Of a DNA stretch of 64,000 bases, positions 59,233 through 64,000 are shown piece by piece. The DNA is taken from the NCBI GenBank assembly GCA_948099385.1, contig CANUEZ040000191.1, positions 9,920,001-9,984,000 of the forward strand. Direction: 5' to 3'. Each line of letters begins with the position of its first letter. Positions within the stretch are counted from its first letter, which is position 1. A model generated the notes under the pieces. The model was given only the letters and a program-made list of their open reading frames with translations, did no database searches and was not told where the DNA came from. The position numbers were made by a program, and so were the translations under genes. This DNA comes from Fasciola hepatica (Eukaryota > Platyhelminthes > Trematoda > Plagiorchiida > Fasciolidae).

Positions 59233-62200
59233 ATATATTACCCATCAGCTTGTTGAAAGACTCAAACTACTATTAGGCAATTTATTTTACGGGGAACAAG
59301 TGCATGTAACTCCAAGTTGAAACTAGTCACTTCTTACCGAAGGTAGGCTGAAATATTTGGCTTTTTCTATTGCTAGACATAAACTTCCTTCATTAGGAGC
59401 CAAATCAAATATCAGAGGGAAACTCATTGAAATCTATTGAAGAATTATGTGTCCTTCTCTCTACAAGCGTGAGCGATCAAACTTCAACATATATAGCACG
59501 ACGACTGAAATACTACAGGTGAATTGAATTCAATTATGCATTTTTTTGATGATAATGTACCATACACTTAAATTGAAGACGGTGATCAAAGGAAAACAGG
59601 TTTCAACTCATGAATGTCCATGAGTCATATTCAGTTACGGGATTTCTGCTAACAAAAATATATTGACCTTGCTCACCTCAATCATAGGCTCCCTTATGGC
59701 CGTCGTGTAAGCTTCCTTATAGTTGGTTAAAATTTTTAACCTTAGTATCCCTGTGGCGGTAATGCAAATGGAAATGAATTCGGCATATCAATCAGTAAAT
59801 CGCTCAATGAACGATGTCGAACAGCCTGATATGAACAGATTTGTAACAGCACTGCAACCGTTTAACGTGGTACAATGGCAGTGCAGCTCGTTCTGTTTCT
59901 TGCGCCAACTGGAAATCAATAAGCTTTAAAACCAAATTAGCAGCCAGATTTTCCACTGAATTAACCTAGTCGATATTCCCAACAAACCCTTCTATCAGTA
60001 ACATTTCATCACCTCAATATCCTTGGACTAAATCGCTAGTATCTGCTTCCTCTTTGCTTGCAAATCCTCTCGACTTGGAAAAAGTATTTGCATTTTACCT
60101 TGTTTGACGTAGATTTCCTCAATGTGACTTGTGGGCGAAAACCAACCCCCCTTTTTTTTCTACTACTGAAATGTGGTGCTTGTCATCGATGACTGATTCA
60201 AACAACGGCAAACCCCTCAGCCAGACTGTTGATTAAAATAAGATGCAAAAGTTAACCCAAAAAGTCACGGATAAGATCTGCTTTGCTGCAAACAAGACAT
60301 CATATTCACTGACGGTGCTTCTGAAATTCGGAACTGAGTTGCTTTCGTAGGGCGATTTTTATTTTGAATTGCTTGATTTCGTAAGGGATTCTTTACTTTT
60401 ACATTGACGCCTTGACTTCTGTGGTCGAAAACCGAACATCACAGAACCGTCAACATGTCCCGTTTCGTTTGCGCCTCTCCCTCATGCAATTTATAACTTT
60501 CCATATACTTCCGGTGGCATGCTTTGAACAATCAGTCCATTGGTCGCCGCACTGATCCACAGCTGATGCAACAGGAACTGATAATGAAAACCCTCCCCTG
60601 AGATCTGCCGAATTCCATTGTGTTCAATGACCCCATGGCCATCACGTGAGCACCTCACTGCGTAATTTTAGTCACGAGCTGCGCAAGCAACTCCTGAAAT
60701 GTTACACATGTTATTTCCCCCCTTCTTCCGGTAGTACATCGTTTTCCCACTCCTAACCAGTAATCCCTCAATTGACGTCAACGAATGTGTGCCATTCCTC
60801 AGTCCCTCGCAGGTCACTATCCTTTCTTATTCTGAGACTCTCGTCTCCGCATCTTTATCCAGGAGCAAAGCCAGCCCGCATAACTCCATGCTGGGTATAT
60901 GCGTGTGGTCACGGTAAAAATGATGCAGTAATAAAATAAAGGTAAGTCGCAGCCAGACCCTTCAATATGCTAGAGAACGTACAATCTCTCAGGTAAGCCC
61001 AATGACGGTCCTAGTTGGTCGAGTTCTAGATATTTTTTACTGAAACCATTGTCAGTGACCAAAAATCAGATGACCGCTATGGTTATGGAGAAAACTCCAG
61101 TGGAGTGCATTAGAAATCGGATGCTTAATGATACCAGTATTCACCAATTTTTGCTGCCACGGACGTAGTCCAACTGGGTAAATGTGTGTACAGATGTCCA
61201 TATCATTGCGGAGTCAATGGTTTTGAGCATTCGTTTGCCTTTTTAATTTACTTGGTTGCGAACGGCATTACCATAGGAGCCGACCGCCAAATCACATAAC
61301 CAAACTAATACCCCACTCCTATACATCCATTGATTGCTGACCCCGACAATGCTGTTCTCACCTTCGTCCTCTAACCTCTAACTTCATTTGGTATATCGTG
61401 TTCGAGTCTAGGAATCTACTGCATGAAAAGCAAAATTGAGAGGATAAAATATGTGGGATGGGGATAGTTGAGACATCAATTCGTGACTCGGAGTCACGTA
61501 CTTGCTTACAGACTTCCGTCTCTACTAAGATGCATGTGCTTGTGTTTGATATACTCACTTGTCGAATATGCATCCCTCGTACGCATATGATTGTGATCTA
61601 CGAAACAAAATAGTGACCCACTTCTGCTCTGTGTTATATTCAGTGCAAGGTCAGCAGCTCATTTAAAACAGTTTTTCGTAATAACATGCTGCTTCAATGA
61701 CTTGCATCTGCTTTTCAATGCATCACTTTTATTCTTTTTATCATTGACATGGAAGTTTGCCTGTTTTCCTACCTGTTTTGAAGAATAATTAACATTGGTC
61801 CGTGTAGATTATTACGATCACCAGCTTAGATGCATCTGTGGGATCCTGTAACTCATAGAATAATGCTAAGAAGTTTCGTCAACTGTGATACAAATGGTTC
61901 TTTTTTACCTTGTATCTAAACAGAGTAAAAGAGTTTTGGTCAGCAGTTCTGTGGAGTAAGCAGAAACCAACATTGTGTGGATAAATATGCATTTCGATAG
62001 AAAAAAACCCGCTCCGGAAAATTCCCGGAAGAGTCATATGCTGATGGTGTTTGAGCCAAGGCCAACTTGCTAACTGCCCTTCCCAGTAAACTAATGCCAG
62101 CCCACTATCATAAGATGCCCAAGCACAGCCGGTATATTATAAGAGTTATTGCCTGAGACAAAGATTCTACGACCGACGGGACACCGGGTCGATGACATGG

Positions 62201-63287
62201 AGCCATAAAAGCAGAGATAAATCCTGTCAAGAGGATTCAGAATAACTACCTGACGGTTACAAAGCTTGGTCGCCCACACCAGTCACCGTACCAGTGGCTG
62301 GGTGCAAGGACTAACACCAAAGTGAATGTTGTATTCGGCGCTAAAAAACAAGGCCATTTGAGGGCAGAACAGTCTTCTCATTAGAATGATTGTGCGGCTA
62401 CGGAACAATGCAAATGATGCACACACATCGCAGGGTTCCTTGTCAAGGCTGAAAACTGAGTGACAGCTAAGCTTCATCGAGAAATTACGTCATCAAGACT
62501 GACCAAGCCACAAATCAGTTAACCATCAACGGCGAACTTGGGCTAATACCAAATCAACGCGCATTTTTCAAATATCTGTTACTTCTAAAGGCGACCATGA
62601 ATTGATCTTAGACTTCTATTTTTTCCACACGCACCCATAATCATTCCATAGTTTTGCATGTAAGAATGACTTCCTTTTTGAATAAATTACCTGTTTACCT
62701 TTGTGTTTTACACGTGATTTCAATTCTTTGATATCTAAGTAATCACTGTTTGTTCTATTTCCTAAAGCAAAAATGACAAATGCCTAGTCCTGAAAGATAT
62801 CTGATAAATGACAACGCTGAACATTGGTGGGAAATTATTCTTCGACGGCAGCTTCCTCGAACCGGATCATGATTCAATAAAAGTACATAGGAAAAAACAA
62901 AAATTAAGCCAATCCGTATGGTATTAGGAAAATGTTGATCAACCTCAGAATCATTCTTAAGTTATTTTTCTCTAAAAATTACACGATAGAATATAGGCAG
63001 AGTTTATGTGGGTCAAAAATACATCAGGCATGAATTTAATAATATAATGTTCTGCCATGTAAATTGCAGTGGTACACTTAAAAGTGTGCTTGAGTGAGCT
63101 TCGGCTTAAAAATCAATCTGCTACTTCACGGAAAATTTACCTCTTCATAAAAAACAACATGCTTCTGTGCCTTATAAAAAGCGTATTAACCTCATCGGGT
63201 ATGACCGCGTTTACGCCAGTATGCTAATAGCTCAACGACCGAGCATACAATCCCAACCCTTACTGGCGTATCATATATTTGTTTCAG
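59233..63287. other. No recognised gene or element
   Basis: Short frames only. 60,500-60,950 is less AT-rich and pyrimidine-rich; 61,990-62,560 is GC-richer with short minus-strand frames. Neither gave recognisable domain blocks. Confidence 0.35.
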
Positions 63288-63469
63288 AAATGAATGATTT
63301 TCAGTTCAACGAACCTTCAACGACTTTTTTGCCAATGCAGAATCCACTGTATACTGTGGCAAACAATTTTGGACAAATTGTTTGGATTTCGAGTCAGCTT
63401 GAGTTTATCACCCATAGGCTATTTAGGATCAATATACACAATTCCGCGAGAAAAATAGGGAGCACATGA
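63288..63469 (+). CDS. Candidate terminal exon with polyadenylation signal
   Basis: A strong acceptor (ATATATTTGTTTCAG, ending 63,287) leads into a frame that starts MNDFQFNEPSTTFLPMQNPL, continues YTVANNFGQIVWISSQLEFI and ends with TGA at 63,467-63,469. AATAAA lies 30 bp later (63,499-63,504). The frame is also open upstream to 63,167, so the acceptor is suggested rather than required. No family recognised. Confidence 0.3.
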
Positions 63470-64000
63470 AAATCTGTAGGCTGTACAGCACAACAGCAAA
63501 TAAAAGCGTACACCGTACAACTTCCCGATGTCTTAGTTGCCATATAATTTCCAGCGCTGCTGTTTTTTATAAAGCTTGTTTGAGTCGACCATAAAGTGTA
63601 CAAAGTGGCAATTACCGTCAGATATTTAGTGGAAAGGTTCAAACAGTATTCACGCCTAGCAAAATGTAGGTCTTTCAGCGAAATTGCCATCTTAGGAAGA
63701 GGAACTATCCAGTGGTCAACAAACACAGCGCAATTACATTATTTCCAGGAATACGCTTCGGGTTTTGAGAATACCATATGGAGGGTAATTGTTTTGAGCG
63801 GAATCAGAACTAATCCCAATCAGTGTCAAAGGCGAAAGGAGGAGAAATCTTTGTAAATCGGATGGCTCTGCAATAAGAGCTAAAAAGTTCGCTTTGCCAA
63901 TCACAAAGTCCTAAATCTTGATTATACTGGTAACATTTCCTTGAATCAACTTGTAATTATGATCCAAGTGGTGGGTAAACCTGCTTTTTCAAATTAACTT
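63470..64000. other. Window end; one short exon-like segment
   Basis: A good acceptor (ACATTATTTCCAG) at about 63,750 precedes an open segment ending near a GTAATT at about 63,785. Overlapping antisense frames make coding uncertain. Confidence 0.2.

Overview
The window looks like eukaryotic (metazoan) repeat-rich genomic DNA, AT-leaning, with no complete protein gene that I can recognise. A flatworm is the best guess. The decayed LINE, BEL/Pao and Ty3 sequences are of kinds abundant in platyhelminths, a decayed intronless rhodopsin-type receptor fits flatworm receptor families, and the left-hand satellite carries a hammerhead motif resembling the one in the schistosome Sm-alpha repeat. The species is not determined.

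Layout. Bases 1 to about 9,729 are a head-to-tail array of about 22 monomers of 434-447 bp. Each full monomer carries a 56-nt type I hammerhead-ribozyme motif, and 19 of the 22 complete motifs keep all core residues. All array motifs share a 5-nt duplication (GAGTC twice) before stem II. At least two worn dispersed relatives near 55.5 and 55.8 kb have the spacing expected without it. The array shows a 1,313-bp trimer, an 889-bp dimer and an apparently identical 434-bp terminal pair. It ends abruptly against a LINE reverse-transcriptase relic (about 9.74-10.48 kb).

From 10 to 27 kb there is mostly featureless DNA with LINE fragments (12.9 and 15.1 kb), worn satellite copies (14.3 and 16.2-16.5 kb) and a possible BEL-type Gag fragment (22.9 kb). 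From 27 to 41 kb lie plus-strand exon candidates with good splice signals (27,389; 30,433; 40,964) that may belong to one unrecognised spliced gene. Its putative introns hold a BEL/Pao integrase relic (27.6-28.9 kb), a seven-transmembrane receptor pseudogene (31.4-32.3 kb), a 200-bp segmental duplication (36.8 and 38.3 kb) and a tRNA-like SINE head (37.2 kb).

From 42 to 55.2 kb there is a second type of LINE relic (42.3 kb), a longer LINE relic reaching its C terminus (47.2-48.3 kb), an almost full-length but heavily mutated Ty3/gypsy relic on the minus strand (about 50.6-54.2 kb) and a minus-strand LINE 3' relic (54.5-55.2 kb). The last 9 kb contain a two-exon candidate gene end on the minus strand (57.2-57.6 kb), a few other exon-like frames and no recognised element. 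All mobile-element frames seen are broken, so none is likely to be autonomous now.
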